From Sodalis sp. Psp (lineage in GTDB: Bacteria; Pseudomonadota; Gammaproteobacteria; Enterobacterales; Enterobacteriaceae): a stretch of DNA of 64,000 nucleotides. The stretch is taken from NCBI GenBank assembly GCA_024648745.1, contig JAHCVB010000003.1, forward strand, positions 58,717-122,716, in the 5' to 3' direction. The position numbers were made by a program, and so were the translations under genes. Positions 23,601 through 34,688 of the stretch are shown here, one piece after another (the first letter of the stretch is position 1; each line of letters opens with the position of its first letter). The notes under the pieces are model-generated. The model saw only the letters and a program-made list of their open reading frames with translations. It was not told the DNA's origin and made no database searches.

Positions 23601-24173
23601 GAAATTGAGCGGTATGCAGGTGGAGTGCACCTTAAAGATATGCACCCCACTGAGTACAGTAATAAGATGGTGACCGCGGTAGGTCTGGTGCTATCCGCTA
23701 GGGTTATGATGACTAAACGGGGCAATCGCATTGGTGTCTGCACACTGGATGACCGCTCCGGCCGGCTGGGCGTGATGCTATTCACGGATGCACTGGAAAA
23801 ATACCAGCATTTGCTAGAAAAAGACCGTATCCTTATCGCTCAAGGGCAGATCAGCTTTGATGATTTCAGTGGTGGTCCTAAAATGACTGCCAGCGAACTG
23901 ATGGACATCAGCGAAGCACGTGAAAAATATGCGCGAGGGCTTGCTATTTCGTTGAGTGATAGGCAAGTTGATAATCAGTTTTTAAATCGCCTCCGTTTAT
24001 CGTTAGAGCCTCATCGATTTGGAACAATTCCAGTGCATCTTTATTATCAGCGGCAAGATGCGCGTGTGCGGCTATGCTTTGGGACAACCTGGCGGGTGAT
24101 ACTAACTAATCGTTTACTGAATGACTTGCGTACACTTGTGGGGAATGAACAGGTGGAGTTAGAGTTTGACTAA
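20694..24173 (+). CDS. dnaE: DNA polymerase III subunit alpha
   Basis: DnaE is the replicative polymerase subunit of the DNA Pol III holoenzyme. The protein is 1159 residues (E. coli 1160). The N-terminal PHP domain begins at [15 protein letters not shown]. The catalytic aspartates lie in MPDFDIDFC and in KFDFLGLRT, and the fingers and tandem HhH region follow. The internal clamp-binding motif is QGDMF (E. coli QADMF), with Gln, Met and Phe kept. An OB-fold and C-terminal tau-binding region close the protein. No lesion was found across 3.5 kb. Confidence 0.98.
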   Translation: MAEPRFIHLRVHSDYSMIDGLVKIGPLVKKAAALHMPALAITDFTNLCGLIKFYGTAHSVGIKPIIGADFFVQSGRLDKELAELTILAANNVGYRNLTLLISKAYKRGYGTAGPVIDRDWLILHHEGLILLSGARRGDVGNYLMHGNLFQVEQCLAFYAQYFPDRYYLELIRTGRTDEESYLHAAVELAARKGLPVVATNDVRFVNPDDFDAHEIRVAIHDGFTLDDIKRPRNYSPQQYMRSEQEMCELFADLPESLTNSVEIARRCNVTIRLGEYFLPQFPTGEMSTENYLVKCAREGLEERLVFLFPDAGERHEKRPVYDERLETELQVINQMGFPGYFLIVMEFIQWSKKNSVPVGPGRGSGAGSLVAYALKITDLDPLAFDLLFERFLNPERVSMPDFDIDFCMEKRDLVIDHVAETYGRDAVSQIITFGTMAAKAVIRDVGRVLGYPYGFVNRISKLVPPDPGMTLERAFTTEPQLQMIYDSDEEVKILIDMARKLEGVTRNAGKHAGGVVIAPTKITDFSPLYCDAEGNHPVTQFDKSDVEYAGLVKFDFLGLRTLTIIYWALGMINARRARQRLNPIDISSIPLDDKKSFDMLQRSETTAVFQLESRGMKDLIKRLQPDCFEDMIALVALFRPGPLQSGMVDNFINRKHGREAISYPDIQWQHKTLQPVLEPTYGIILYQEQVMKIAQVLAGYTLGGADVLRRAMGKKKSEEMAKQRSVFKSGAESMGINGELSMKIFDLVEKFACYGFNKSHSAAYALVSYQTLWLKTHYPAEFMAAVMTADMDNTEKMVGLVDECLRMGLKVLPPDINNGQYYFHVNEEGEIVYGIGAIKGVGEGLIEAIIEARNQNGHFHGLFDLCARTDIKRLNRRVLEKLIMSGAFDCLGPNRAALMHSLGSALKAASQHTKAETIGQGDMFGVLAEEALASYNSTVTPWSEQVVLDGERETLGLYLTGHPITQYLREIERYAGGVHLKDMHPTEYSNKMVTAVGLVLSARVMMTKRGNRIGVCTLDDRSGRLGVMLFTDALEKYQHLLEKDRILIAQGQISFDDFSGGPKMTASELMDISEAREKYARGLAISLSDRQVDNQFLNRLRLSLEPHRFGTIPVHLYYQRQDARVRLCFGTTWRVILTNRLLNDLRTLVGNEQVELEFD

Positions 24174-24185
24174 TACAGGAATACT

Positions 24186-25148
24186 ATGAGTTTGAATTTT
24201 CTTGATTTTGAACAGCCGATTGCGGAACTGGAAGCGAAAATTGACTCGCTGACCGCAGCAGTTAGCCGTCAAGACGAAAAATTCAATATTAATTTGGATG
24301 AAGAAGTGCAGCGCCTGCGTGAAAAAAGTGTAGAGCTGACCCGTAAAATTTTTTCTGATCTGGACGCTTGGCAGATCGCCCAGTTGGCGCGACATCCAAT
24401 GCGTCCCTATACGTTGGATTATATTCAGAATATTTTTACCGATTTTGATGAGCTAGCGGGAGACCGCGCTTATGCTGATGATAAAGCTATCGTTGGTGGT
24501 ATCGCGCGTTTTAATTCTCGGCCAGTCATGATTATTGGCCACCAGAAAGGACGAGAAATTAGAGAGAAAATTCGCCGTAACTTCGGCATGCCAGCTCCGG
24601 AAGGTTACCGCAAAGCACTGCGACTGATGAAAATGGCAGATCGTTTTAAAATGCCCCTACTTACCTTTATTGACACCCCTGGTGCCTATCCGGGCATAGG
24701 TGCTGAAGAACGCGGCCAGTCCGAGGCCATTGCTAAAAATTTGCGTGAAATGTCTGGATTGCGGATCCCGGTCATCTGCACCGTGATTGGCGAAGGTGGC
24801 TCTGGCGGTGCGCTGGCAATCGGCGTCGGTGATAAAGTCAATATGTTAGAATACAGTACCTATTCAGTGATCTCTCCCGAAGGCTGCGCATCCATCCTGT
24901 GGAAAAGGACAGATAAAGCGCCGATTGCCGCTGAGGCGATGGGTATTATCGCGCCGCGCCTGAAAGAGCTGAAACTGATTGACAGCATAGTTCCGGAGCC
25001 TTTGGGCGGTGCCCATCGCGATGTGCCAGCTACTGCTACCCTGCTTAAAGCTCAACTACTGACGGATCTGGCCGAGATTGACGCTTTGAGCGAGAAAGAG
25101 CTGTTAAATCGTCGTTATCATCGTCTGATGAATTATGGCTATTGTTGA
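24186..25148 (+). CDS. accA: Acetyl-CoA carboxylase carboxyltransferase subunit alpha
   Basis: AccA is the alpha subunit of the carboxyltransferase that makes malonyl-CoA with AccD. The protein is 320 residues (E. coli 319), starting [19 protein letters not shown] twelve bases after the dnaE stop, so it is probably cotranscribed. The crotonase-fold core [20 protein letters not shown] and [15 protein letters not shown] is intact. It supplies the fatty acid pathway that includes fabZ in this window. Confidence 0.97.
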   Translation: MSLNFLDFEQPIAELEAKIDSLTAAVSRQDEKFNINLDEEVQRLREKSVELTRKIFSDLDAWQIAQLARHPMRPYTLDYIQNIFTDFDELAGDRAYADDKAIVGGIARFNSRPVMIIGHQKGREIREKIRRNFGMPAPEGYRKALRLMKMADRFKMPLLTFIDTPGAYPGIGAEERGQSEAIAKNLREMSGLRIPVICTVIGEGGSGGALAIGVGDKVNMLEYSTYSVISPEGCASILWKRTDKAPIAAEAMGIIAPRLKELKLIDSIVPEPLGGAHRDVPATATLLKAQLLTDLAEIDALSEKELLNRRYHRLMNYGYC

Positions 25149-25342
25149 ATGTATATATCCAGCAGAACAAGCATACGAAGTGTATCGTTGATCATCTCCG
25201 CTCTCAGTGTTTTTAGTAGAATTACTCCGTATAAGTTCTGGAAGATTAGATGGTATAATATCTGGTGTTGGGAAATCTATAATCTGTGGTGCTGCAACAC
25301 GTCAGCTAATGTAGGCTGTTTTAGCTAAAAGTACAGGTAAAT

Positions 25343-25384
25343 ACAAACGTCTCGACGTTCACGTCGGCTTAGGTTTGTTTTTAT
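25343..25384 (+). terminator. Candidate intrinsic terminator downstream of accA
   Basis: acaaac (25343-25348) pairs with gtttgt (25373-25378) and encloses a second perfect stem cgacg/cgtcg around ttca. A run of T follows. It lies about 195 bases after accA. The rest of the 366-base gap to arnT (25149-25514) holds nothing I recognise. Confidence 0.45.
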
Positions 25385-25514
25385 TCCAGAATAGAAAGTA
25401 GTGCGCTGTGTCATGTTATATTTCTTCATCTTTACCAATGTGCAGTTTATCGAGCTAGTGCTACGTCGAAGAGTATAGGCTGAGCACACTGGCCTCTCGC
25501 AGTGGAGAGTCACC

Positions 25515-27317
25515 ATGAGTCTGGAGTACGGAACATGTCACGAGCGAGATAGAATCACGTGGCGTAAGGTAAATTGCGTTTACAATCTTATCGCTGTGAC
25601 TTTTGCCAAACAAAATGTAAACGCAGATACTCCGCCGGAAAGCTTACGTGAAGGGGTGGGTATTTGGATAGCTCTGCTAGCGGTATTTTTCGTGCTGACA
25701 TATTTGGTTCCGCTAGAAGGAAGATTGCTGTGGCAGCCAGATGAGACCCGTTATGCAGAAATTAGCCGGGAAATGCTGTCTAGCGGCGACTGGGTGGTGC
25801 CTCATTTGCTCGGGCTGCGCTACTTTGAAAAACCGCTAGCCGGATACTGGATGAATAACATCAGCCAGTGGCTGTTCGGTAACACTAATTTCGCGGTGCG
25901 CTTTGCCTCGGTATTCAGTACGAGCATGAGTGCGTTACTAGTGTTTATTTTAGCGTGGACATTGTGGCACCAACTGCGCTTGTCGCTGCTAGCGGTGTTG
26001 GTTTTTCTATCACTACTTTTGGTGTTTAGTATCGGCACTTATGGCGTACTGGACCCGATGATCGCTTTATGGCTAAATGTCGCCCTAATGGCGCATGTTT
26101 TCTCCTTACGCGTCGTCAGCTGGCCAGGCCGTACTGGTGTCTGGTTTTTGTTTGGTCTCGCTTGCGGTTTAGGTTTTATGATTAAAGGTTTTCTGGCTTT
26201 GATAGTGCCGGTTCTCGCGGTTCTACCGGTGTCGTTTTATTATCGCCGGGAACTGAAACTGTTACTGATTTACGGACCGCTGGCGACACTAACCGCGATT
26301 TTAATTAATTTGCCATGGGCGCTGACGTTAGCTCGGCTAGAGCCAGATTTCTGGTCTTATTTCTTCTGGGTGGAGCATGTTCAGCGCTTCGCTTCGGAAA
26401 CTGCCCAGCATCGAGCACCTCTTTGGTTTTACTTACCAGTGTTGGCGCTGGGCACATTACCTTGGCTCGGTTTGCTGCCAGGAGCGTTGTCTGTGGGCTG
26501 GCGCATGCGCCGGACGCAGCCAGAGCAATTATTACTGCTGTGTTGGGTGGTTATGCCACTGCTGTTTTTTAGTCTGGCGAAAGGCAAGCTGTTGACCTAT
26601 ATTCTACCGTGCATGGCGCCGATGGCGCTGCTGTTAACAGCGTACGGTCAGGAGTGCTCTAATGCGCTGCGCAGCAAAGTATTTGCTGCCAATGCTGGCG
26701 TTAATATAGCTTTTGCGCTATGCGCTATTGCCGCTCTGCTACTAGCGGGCAGCGGTATGCTGCCAAAGAGCAGGATCTACTCGCCCGAAGAATGGCCTCG
26801 TGTTGCGATCGGTATGCTGGCGTTCACTAGCTGGCTCTGTTTTGCCGTAGTGTCGCGGTGTGCACATGGAGATTGCTGGGCGCTGGCTGCGCTTTGTCCG
26901 TTACTGTTTAGCTTACTGATAGGGCAGATTATTCCTCAACGCATTATCGACGCGAAACAACCGCAGGAGTTCATCCGCAGCCATGAGACTGAGTTGATGC
27001 AAAGTCATTATGTGCTGAGTAATCATGTCGGCATAGCGACCGCCCTGGCTTGGGAACTGGAGCGCAGCGATGTGCTAATGTATGATGGGAAAGGGGAACT
27101 GGCTTACGGTCTGTCTTATTCCGATGCACAGGGGCGCTATCTCAGCCGTCAGGCATTCCCGGAATGGCTGATAAAGGCGCGCTGTAAAGGTGATGTGTCC
27201 CTGATGTTACTGTTGAATCGTGGGCAAGAAAAGCTGCTGCAAAGCCTGCCAAAAGCAGACAATGTACACCGCAATCACCGTGTTACGCTGCTTTACTATC
27301 AGAAGCAATCATCATGA
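25515..27317 (+). CDS. arnT: Undecaprenyl phosphate-alpha-L-Ara4N transferase (lipid A arabinosyltransferase)
   Basis: ArnT moves 4-amino-4-deoxy-L-arabinose from its undecaprenyl carrier onto lipid A phosphates at the periplasmic face of the inner membrane, giving resistance to cationic peptides. The core matches ArnT closely: RLLWQPDETRYAEISREML, VVPHLLGLRYFEKP, YFFWVEHVQRFA and PLLFFSLAKGKLLTYILP. About a dozen membrane segments are visible. The ATG at 25515 has a near-ideal Shine-Dalgarno (ggag, seven bases upstream) and gives 600 residues. E. coli has 550, and the first 47 residues here do not look like the family. GTGs at 25596 and 25656 (553 residues) are alternatives. No arnBCADEF genes lie nearby, and accA-groES is not the E. 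coli location. Confidence 0.9.
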   Translation: MSLEYGTCHERDRITWRKVNCVYNLIAVTFAKQNVNADTPPESLREGVGIWIALLAVFFVLTYLVPLEGRLLWQPDETRYAEISREMLSSGDWVVPHLLGLRYFEKPLAGYWMNNISQWLFGNTNFAVRFASVFSTSMSALLVFILAWTLWHQLRLSLLAVLVFLSLLLVFSIGTYGVLDPMIALWLNVALMAHVFSLRVVSWPGRTGVWFLFGLACGLGFMIKGFLALIVPVLAVLPVSFYYRRELKLLLIYGPLATLTAILINLPWALTLARLEPDFWSYFFWVEHVQRFASETAQHRAPLWFYLPVLALGTLPWLGLLPGALSVGWRMRRTQPEQLLLLCWVVMPLLFFSLAKGKLLTYILPCMAPMALLLTAYGQECSNALRSKVFAANAGVNIAFALCAIAALLLAGSGMLPKSRIYSPEEWPRVAIGMLAFTSWLCFAVVSRCAHGDCWALAALCPLLFSLLIGQIIPQRIIDAKQPQEFIRSHETELMQSHYVLSNHVGIATALAWELERSDVLMYDGKGELAYGLSYSDAQGRYLSRQAFPEWLIKARCKGDVSLMLLLNRGQEKLLQSLPKADNVHRNHRVTLLYYQKQSS

Positions 27318-28610
27318 TATGCATGGCAAATGTTATCACTGTATTCTAGAAAGCTGACTGCAAAGTGATGTCTTCTGCCCATTGTGTTGAATATTGCTTC
27401 TCCATCTCTCCAGCTTTTACTGTCTGTCTGAAACTGGCTCTGATTGAGCATACACAGGAAAACAGCAGGCGATTTTGATAAGCTAATGCCATAGATAGAT
27501 TGGAGAGCAACAAACCTAATCGGTCGGAGAGAAATTTTACCAGAAGCAATACGCTTATCGGTACTACTATATCCATAATCCACAGTATCCACGCCCGTTG
27601 GCGTCAACGTATCAAAAGTATAGATAATATTTCCTCTCTGGCAAGGAAGGACAGCAATCGGTAACTTTTTGGTAATAAAATTATCACTGCTTGTGTGATT
27701 CATAACTGAAATAACGTCAGCCTAGGAATGAAAGATATTTGTCTCTGACATCGCTTCTTTAAATAAACATGCGACCACCAAAAGAAAGAAACTAGCTCTA
27801 CAATCCAAACCAGTTAGATTCTGTCAGGTTGTAAGACAAAATTGTATGTTGTCTATCCTTATTTAGTCGAGGGCTGTTAACTTTAAATAGGTAAACGTTA
27901 CGACAATTCTGTACCTATCTTCTCAGTTTTTAGCATTGCTAAGATAGGCTATTCAATACACCAGTGACAATGACTAGGGAATAAAGGAGAGAACGTGGCT
28001 GCACTGTGGATAGATTAAAATGGGTGGTTAATTATTCTAACTCTGTCTTGAGCGTTCATTATACTCAACTGCTAATTTATTTAGATACCCTAACACCGGC
28101 TTCTGATGTTTTCTGGGTTGACTGCAGTCAGGCTATTGTCTCTAATCGCTGGGTTAATGAGATGAATGGGATGTTTTACACGGGATAAAACTGCTGGCGG
28201 TGATAAACAGACGTCCAACGCTGCATATCAATTTGACCTAAAATGTTCAAAGACATTGGCAGTTGAAGCAAGACGTAACCGAACTGTTCTAGTAGACTAA
28301 CGACTAATTCTAGTATCTGTTTTTGTCGCACGTTTTCTTAGTTGCCGACAATATTTCAGAAAGTTGGCTGTGCGTTCATAAAACTGACTGTCCATGAGAT
28401 TGGGATATAGCTGTAGCTACTAAAAACAAACAACGTCAGCATTCATGCCACTAGCTGCCTCAATAATATTTCTGTTCGAGTGCATATGTTACATAGATAG
28501 AGTGACGAGAAAAAACAATATAGAAAATATACAATATATTGATTTAATTAATATTACTTTAAAAGTAGCGACATTTTTCGCACTTAATTGAAAAAAATTT
28601 TTTGAACCCC
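27318..28610. other. Eroded gap upstream of groE
   Basis: This 1.3 kb gap has no intact gene. On the minus strand at about 27350-27600 two overlapping frames contain SIYGISLSKSP and RQTVKAGEM. These distantly recall parts of FxsA (VIGMSLVRNQG and QQKMAAGEN), a gene near groE in E. coli, but the strand is opposite to E. coli and the match is weak. I do not call it. The rest holds short random-looking frames. Confidence 0.3.
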
Positions 28611-28638
28611 CTTGAAGCTTTCTTAAACGTCCCCATTT
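28611..28638 (+). promoter_or_regulatory. Sigma-32 heat-shock promoter of groES-groEL
   Basis: CTTGAAG (28611-28617) and CCCCATTT (28631-28638) are separated by 13 bases. The heat-shock consensus is CTTGAAA-N13-17-CCCCATnT, and E. coli groE uses nearly the same boxes. It lies 80 bases upstream of the groES start. Chaperonin expression may therefore still respond to RpoH. Confidence 0.88.
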
Positions 28639-28718
28639 TAAACACCATGAGGTTAGGTATGACGCATACCCGACTTTTATCTTAAAACTGATACAGATTT
28701 TCTTAAGGGGAGCTATCA

Positions 28719-29012
28719 ATGAAAATTCGTCCATTACATGATCGTGTTATCGTCAAGCGTAAAGAAGTTGAAGCCAAGTCTTCTGGTGGTATTGTGCTGA
28801 CTGGCTCCGCGGCGGGTAAATCTACGCGTGGTGAGGTTCTGGCTATCGGCCATGGCCGTATTTTGGAAAATGGTGAAGTGAAAGCGTTAGACGTGAAAGT
28901 TGGTGACACCGTGATTTTCAATGACGGATATGGCGTGAAGGTAGAGAAAATTGACAACGATGAAGTACTGATCATGTCCGAAAGTGACATCTTAGCTATC
29001 GTTGAAAAATAA
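28719..29012 (+). CDS. groES: Co-chaperonin GroES
   Basis: GroES is the heptameric lid of the GroEL folding chamber. The protein is 97 residues, the E. coli length, from [14 protein letters not shown] to LAIVEK. The mobile loop ([18 protein letters not shown]) with its hydrophobic GroEL-contacting residues is intact. The start follows a strong Shine-Dalgarno (aaggggag). It forms an operon with groEL, 45 bases downstream. Confidence 0.98.
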   Translation: MKIRPLHDRVIVKRKEVEAKSSGGIVLTGSAAGKSTRGEVLAIGHGRILENGEVKALDVKVGDTVIFNDGYGVKVEKIDNDEVLIMSESDILAIVEK

Positions 29013-29036
29013 TCTGCGTGTAATCATCTGAACTGA

Positions 29037-30698
<1,662 letters not shown>

Positions 30699-30722
30699 TG
30701 TTCCAGAATCGCTGATTGTTTT

Positions 30723-30752
30723 AAAACCCCCGGTAAGCTGGGGGTTTTTTTT
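30723..30752 (+). terminator. Intrinsic terminator of groES-groEL
   Basis: aaaaccccc pairs with gggggtttt around an eight-base loop (ggtaagct), followed by a run of T. It begins 25 bases after the groEL stop. The remainder of the gap to epmB (to 31034) shows no gene. Confidence 0.9.
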
Positions 30753-31034
30753 AGAAGAAAAAAGAATTGATAAGACCCCTCAACCAAAACACCTAACTCC
30801 GCTTTCCAGGTGTAGAATGGCAAAAAAATGCTATCATGCGCAGCAACGCTGCGATGTCACCAGTCTGACTTAGTAAAAGCTTATAGCGAATCTAGAGCTA
30901 AGCTCATTAAATAATCCTTACAGTAACGGCAGATTCCGTGCTCCAAAGTCTGTACCTTGCTTACATATCTTGCCTAATGACGCCACACGAGCGTGCATAG
31001 TTTTGATACCTTTTTCTGACGACAAAGCGGCTTC

Positions 31035-32066
31035 TCAGAGCTGTCGCAATCCCAGATCTAACGGTGTCTTGCTACGTTCACCACCAATTTCCCGTACCAG
31101 TCGGGGCACCAGATAGCCTGAGACTTTCTCCAGCAACTTCCGTACTATCTCCCGTGCTTGCTCCTCTGCTACCATAAAATACGCTGCCCCTTGCACCCGA
31201 TCCAGAACATGTAGGTAATAAGGTAAAATACCGGTAGCGAACAAGGATTCACTGAGAGCCGCTAATGTCCCAGCATCATCATTGACCCCGCGCAGTAGTA
31301 CACTTTGATTAAGTAATATCACTCGCGCATTACGCAACCGTGTCATACTCTCACATAGAGAGGCGTCGATTTCTTTGGTATGGTTAATATGAGTCACCAG
31401 CACCACCTTCAAACGACAGTCGTCTAACCGTTGGCAAAGACGCACCGTAATGCGCGCCGGGATCACGACCGGCAGCCTACTATGAATGCGTAGGGTAGTC
31501 AGATGAGGAATTTCCTCCAGCAGACTGATAAGCTTGTCCAGTTCGTGATCTTTGGTCATTAGTGGATCTCCGCCGGAAAGAATTATTTCATTCAATTCTG
31601 TATGTTGCCGGATATAGGTTACAGCGCGCAGCCAGTTCATTTTGTTGCCCTGATTGTCTTGATAGGGGAAATGACGCCGAAAACAGTAGCGACAGTTAAC
31701 AGCGCAGCCGCTTTTCACTAATAGAAGCGCGCGGTTACAGTATTTATGCAGCAGCCCGGGTACAACGCTGTGCTGTTCGTCTAGCGGATCAGTGCTGAAA
31801 CCCGGTACTTGGTAGAACTCCTTGCTGGATGTAATGACCTGACGTAGCAGTGGATCGTCCGGATCATTCGGTAACATCCGCGCCGCAAAAGCTCGAGGGA
31901 CGCGGAACGGAAATAACTTCCGCGCTTGAGCACCCTCGCGCAGAGCGGGATGATAGTCAAGTCGCAATTGTTGTAAGAGTTCAAATGGATCGGTAATAGC
32001 ATCAGTAAGTTGATACAACCATTCTTCTCTAGTAGTCGTGTTTTTGGTTATTATAGTGCGCGTCAT
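31035..32066 (-). CDS. epmB: EF-P (R)-beta-lysine pathway lysine 2,3-aminomutase
   Basis: EpmB (YjeK) is a radical-SAM, PLP-dependent enzyme converting (S)-alpha-lysine to (R)-beta-lysine for EF-P modification. The protein is 343 residues (E. coli 342). The iron-sulfur motif CAVNCRYC is present with RRHFPYQ after it. The PLP lysine is expected in the C-terminal part. It is divergent from efp across only 51 bases, and epmA, which attaches the beta-lysine, lies 1.5 kb away. The full module is therefore kept. Confidence 0.96.
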   Translation of the reverse strand: MTRTIITKNTTTREEWLYQLTDAITDPFELLQQLRLDYHPALREGAQARKLFPFRVPRAFAARMLPNDPDDPLLRQVITSSKEFYQVPGFSTDPLDEQHSVVPGLLHKYCNRALLLVKSGCAVNCRYCFRRHFPYQDNQGNKMNWLRAVTYIRQHTELNEIILSGGDPLMTKDHELDKLISLLEEIPHLTTLRIHSRLPVVIPARITVRLCQRLDDCRLKVVLVTHINHTKEIDASLCESMTRLRNARVILLNQSVLLRGVNDDAGTLAALSESLFATGILPYYLHVLDRVQGAAYFMVAEEQAREIVRKLLEKVSGYLVPRLVREIGGERSKTPLDLGLRQL

Positions 32067-32117
32067 TTTTAGCCTATTTAGCCTAAATTATTCAGTGTAT
32101 ATTTTAAGAGAATTATC

Positions 32118-32684
32118 ATGACGTCTTATAGCACAAATGAATTTCGTTCCGGTCTTAAAATTATGCAGGATGGTGAGCCGTGCGTGATTATTGATAATGA
32201 ATTTGTCAAGCCCGGGAAAGGACAGGCGTTCAACCGAGTCCGCCTACGCAAGATAATTTCTTGCAAAGTTATAGAAAAAATCTTTAAATCAGGATATTTA
32301 GCGGAAGCGGCAGATGTGGTGGATATTAACTTAACTTATTTGTATAACGATAGTGGGTTTTGGAATTTTATGAATAATAAAAACTTTGAACAGCTAGTTG
32401 CTGATGCTAAAGTGGTAGGTGATAACGCTAAGTGGCTAACAGAGCAAGCAGAATGTGTATTAACTTTGTGGAACGGCCAGCCGATCGCTGTGACTCCTCC
32501 AAACTTTGTAGAGTTGGAAATTACCGACACTGATCCGGGCCTAAAAGGCGATACTGCTGGTACCGGTGGCAAGGCAGCTACACTGGCTACCGGAGCGGTA
32601 GTTAAGGTGCCGTTATTCGTTCAAATTGGCGAAGTGATCAAAGTGGATACCCGATCGGGAGAATATGTTTCCCGGGTTAAGTAA
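32118..32684 (+). CDS. efp: Elongation factor P
   Basis: EF-P relieves ribosome stalling at polyproline stretches when its tip lysine carries beta-lysine. The protein is 188 residues, as in E. coli. The modified residue Lys34 is present in VKPGKGQAF, and the C-terminal OB domain ends in SGEYVSRVK. Both modifying enzymes are encoded nearby. The internal segment at about 40-60 ([18 protein letters not shown]) is more diverged than usual. Confidence 0.97.
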   Translation: MTSYSTNEFRSGLKIMQDGEPCVIIDNEFVKPGKGQAFNRVRLRKIISCKVIEKIFKSGYLAEAADVVDINLTYLYNDSGFWNFMNNKNFEQLVADAKVVGDNAKWLTEQAECVLTLWNGQPIAVTPPNFVELEITDTDPGLKGDTAGTGGKAATLATGAVVKVPLFVQIGEVIKVDTRSGEYVSRVK

Positions 32685-33632
32685 TTTTCGCAGGAAATGC
32701 TACCGCACGATTTTCCTGAATTTTAGTGTCAGTGGAGCCTGAGAACCATATTGGAAAAGTGATAAAGTTATTATTGCTGACTATTCCTGGCACGGGTGGC
32801 TCTGTTGGGCATGCGGTCCGAAGTGTAATGTTAATTGTGAAGGAACGCTGGGGCAGACGATACTGTATTCAGGCAGTATGATCATTTGGCTATTTTGGCC
32901 ATGCCAGTACCTTATTGCAGTTACTATCCACATTACCTAGCGCAAATTTATATTACCGGTTACCAACTCAGCCTGTCGTTCTTTTCTAGCAGTGCCCCAC
33001 TCTTAGGGGTCACTAAGTCACTCTAAGAGTGTTTACACATCAACAGAATAGTCCCTTTAATCCCAGACGATCCACAGGGAAGTGAAGCGTTCACACAATG
33101 CTCCCAGTAGTGTTTGTCTGGTCATTGTCCATTGCCGAGGAGTAACAAAAACTCATAGATAGTCCAAATTCAACCCAGCGACCAGAGAGCACTAAGGATA
33201 ATTCTCATCCGCAATTATACAACAGCCGCCAAGTAAATAAAGAATCGAAAAATCTTCAGCGTGACTTGCTGAGGCAAGCTTAAAAGCGGATCTTGTCAGT
33301 ACTCCTCTGTTTCTAGGGTCGTTTATCGGGAACATGATCTCTAGTGATGATCGAAATATTTTCATCACGGCACGCACATTTCATATTTCTTTAAAGAAAT
33401 AAATATTGTAAGTATAATCTCCTGTGGTGGATGTTTTGCTCGATCTGAAAAGCCTAGCGTAAAGGAATGTCCGTATAAGCTACCAACCATTATACTGAAA
33501 ATAGAAAATATTATTTTACATCTTGTGGCAGCCAAGGCAGCAGTGAAAATGCAAGCGGCTGCAGTAGAATTTGTTTGCGCCAGCGAATGCGGGCAGGCTG
33601 CATCCCTTGAATTTAACTAAGGGACAAAGGAC
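32685..33632. other. Eroded gap between efp and epmA
   Basis: In E. coli this interval holds ecnAB, sugE, blc, ampC and frdDCBA. Here only about 950 bases remain. I searched by eye for FrdA, FrdC and FrdD motifs on the minus strand and saw none. A purine-poor, GC-rich patch at 33530-33600 reads coherently on both strands but matches nothing I know. No tRNA or strong hairpin was found. Confidence 0.5.
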
Positions 33633-34610
33633 ATGAACGATTCGGCTAACTGGTTACCAAGCGCGCCCATTGCAAATTTACTAAGGCGTGCAGCAATTGT
33701 GAGCCAGATCCGGCGGTTTTTTAACGATCGTGGATTACTGGAAGTGGAAACACCATCCATGGGCCAAGCGACGGTAACGGATATTCATCTTATCCCTTTT
33801 CAAACTAACTTTGTTGGACCGGGAACGGCTGGTAGCATATCTCTCTATCTAATGACTAGTCCCGAATATCATATGAAGCGTCTACTGGCGGCCGGAAGTG
33901 GTCCAATTTTCCAGTTATGTCGCAGTTTTCGTAACGAAGAAATCGGCCGTTACCATAATCCGGAATTCACCATGCTTGAATGGTATCGTCCTCATTATGA
34001 TATGTACTGTTTGATGAATGAGGTCGATGATTTGTTGCAACAGATTCTAGATTGCGATAGTGCGGATACTTTTTCTTATCAACAGGCATTTAAACACCAT
34101 GTAGGAATCGATCCATTTTCCGCAGACAAAAGACTGTTATATGATACGGCAGTTAAGTTAGATCTAGCAGAATCAGCCTCACAGGACGACGATCGCGATA
34201 CTCTTTTACAGCTGCTATTCACGATGATGGTGGAGCCGAATATTGGCCATGATAAGCCAGCTTTTGTCTATCATTTCCCTGCTTCGCAGGCTGCACTGGC
34301 TGAGATCAGCACCGAAGATTACCGAGTTGCAGATAGGTTCGAGGTATATTTCAAGGGCATTGAACTGGCTAACGGTTTTCGTGAACTAACCAATGCATAT
34401 GAGCAGAGACAGCGTTTTATGCAGGATAATCGTAAACGAGCAATTCTGCAGCGTAGTGAGCAACCTCTTGATGAAAACCTGCTGTCAGCCCTAGTGCATG
34501 GGATGCCGGAATGCTCTGGTGTGGCACTGGGGGTTGATCGACTAGTCATGCTAGCGCTGAAGGCTAAAAGTTTGAGTGAGGTAATTGCCTTCCAAGTGGA
34601 GCGTGCTTAA
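33633..34610 (+). CDS. epmA: EF-P lysyltransferase (elongation factor P--(R)-beta-lysine ligase)
   Basis: EpmA (PoxA/GenX/YjeA) is a truncated class II lysyl-tRNA synthetase paralogue that ligates (R)-beta-lysine to Lys34 of EF-P instead of to tRNA. The protein is 325 residues, identical in length to E. coli, and lacks the anticodon-binding domain. Class II motifs are visible: [20 protein letters not shown] (motif 2 region) and [13 protein letters not shown] (motif 3). The start ATG follows ggacaaagga. Confidence 0.97.
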   Translation: MNDSANWLPSAPIANLLRRAAIVSQIRRFFNDRGLLEVETPSMGQATVTDIHLIPFQTNFVGPGTAGSISLYLMTSPEYHMKRLLAAGSGPIFQLCRSFRNEEIGRYHNPEFTMLEWYRPHYDMYCLMNEVDDLLQQILDCDSADTFSYQQAFKHHVGIDPFSADKRLLYDTAVKLDLAESASQDDDRDTLLQLLFTMMVEPNIGHDKPAFVYHFPASQAALAEISTEDYRVADRFEVYFKGIELANGFRELTNAYEQRQRFMQDNRKRAILQRSEQPLDENLLSALVHGMPECSGVALGVDRLVMLALKAKSLSEVIAFQVERA

Positions 34611-34688
34611 CCATTTCATTATGCCGTGATGCAGAACATCGGCATCACACTAGTCAAGGTTTAAAGACAGTTATCATAACACAGACCT

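Noticed and set aside
27299..27703. Minus-strand 134-codon frame after arnT
   Set aside because: It overlaps the arnT end, lacks a clear start signal, and resembles FxsA only faintly and on the wrong strand. Too weak to call a gene or fossil.
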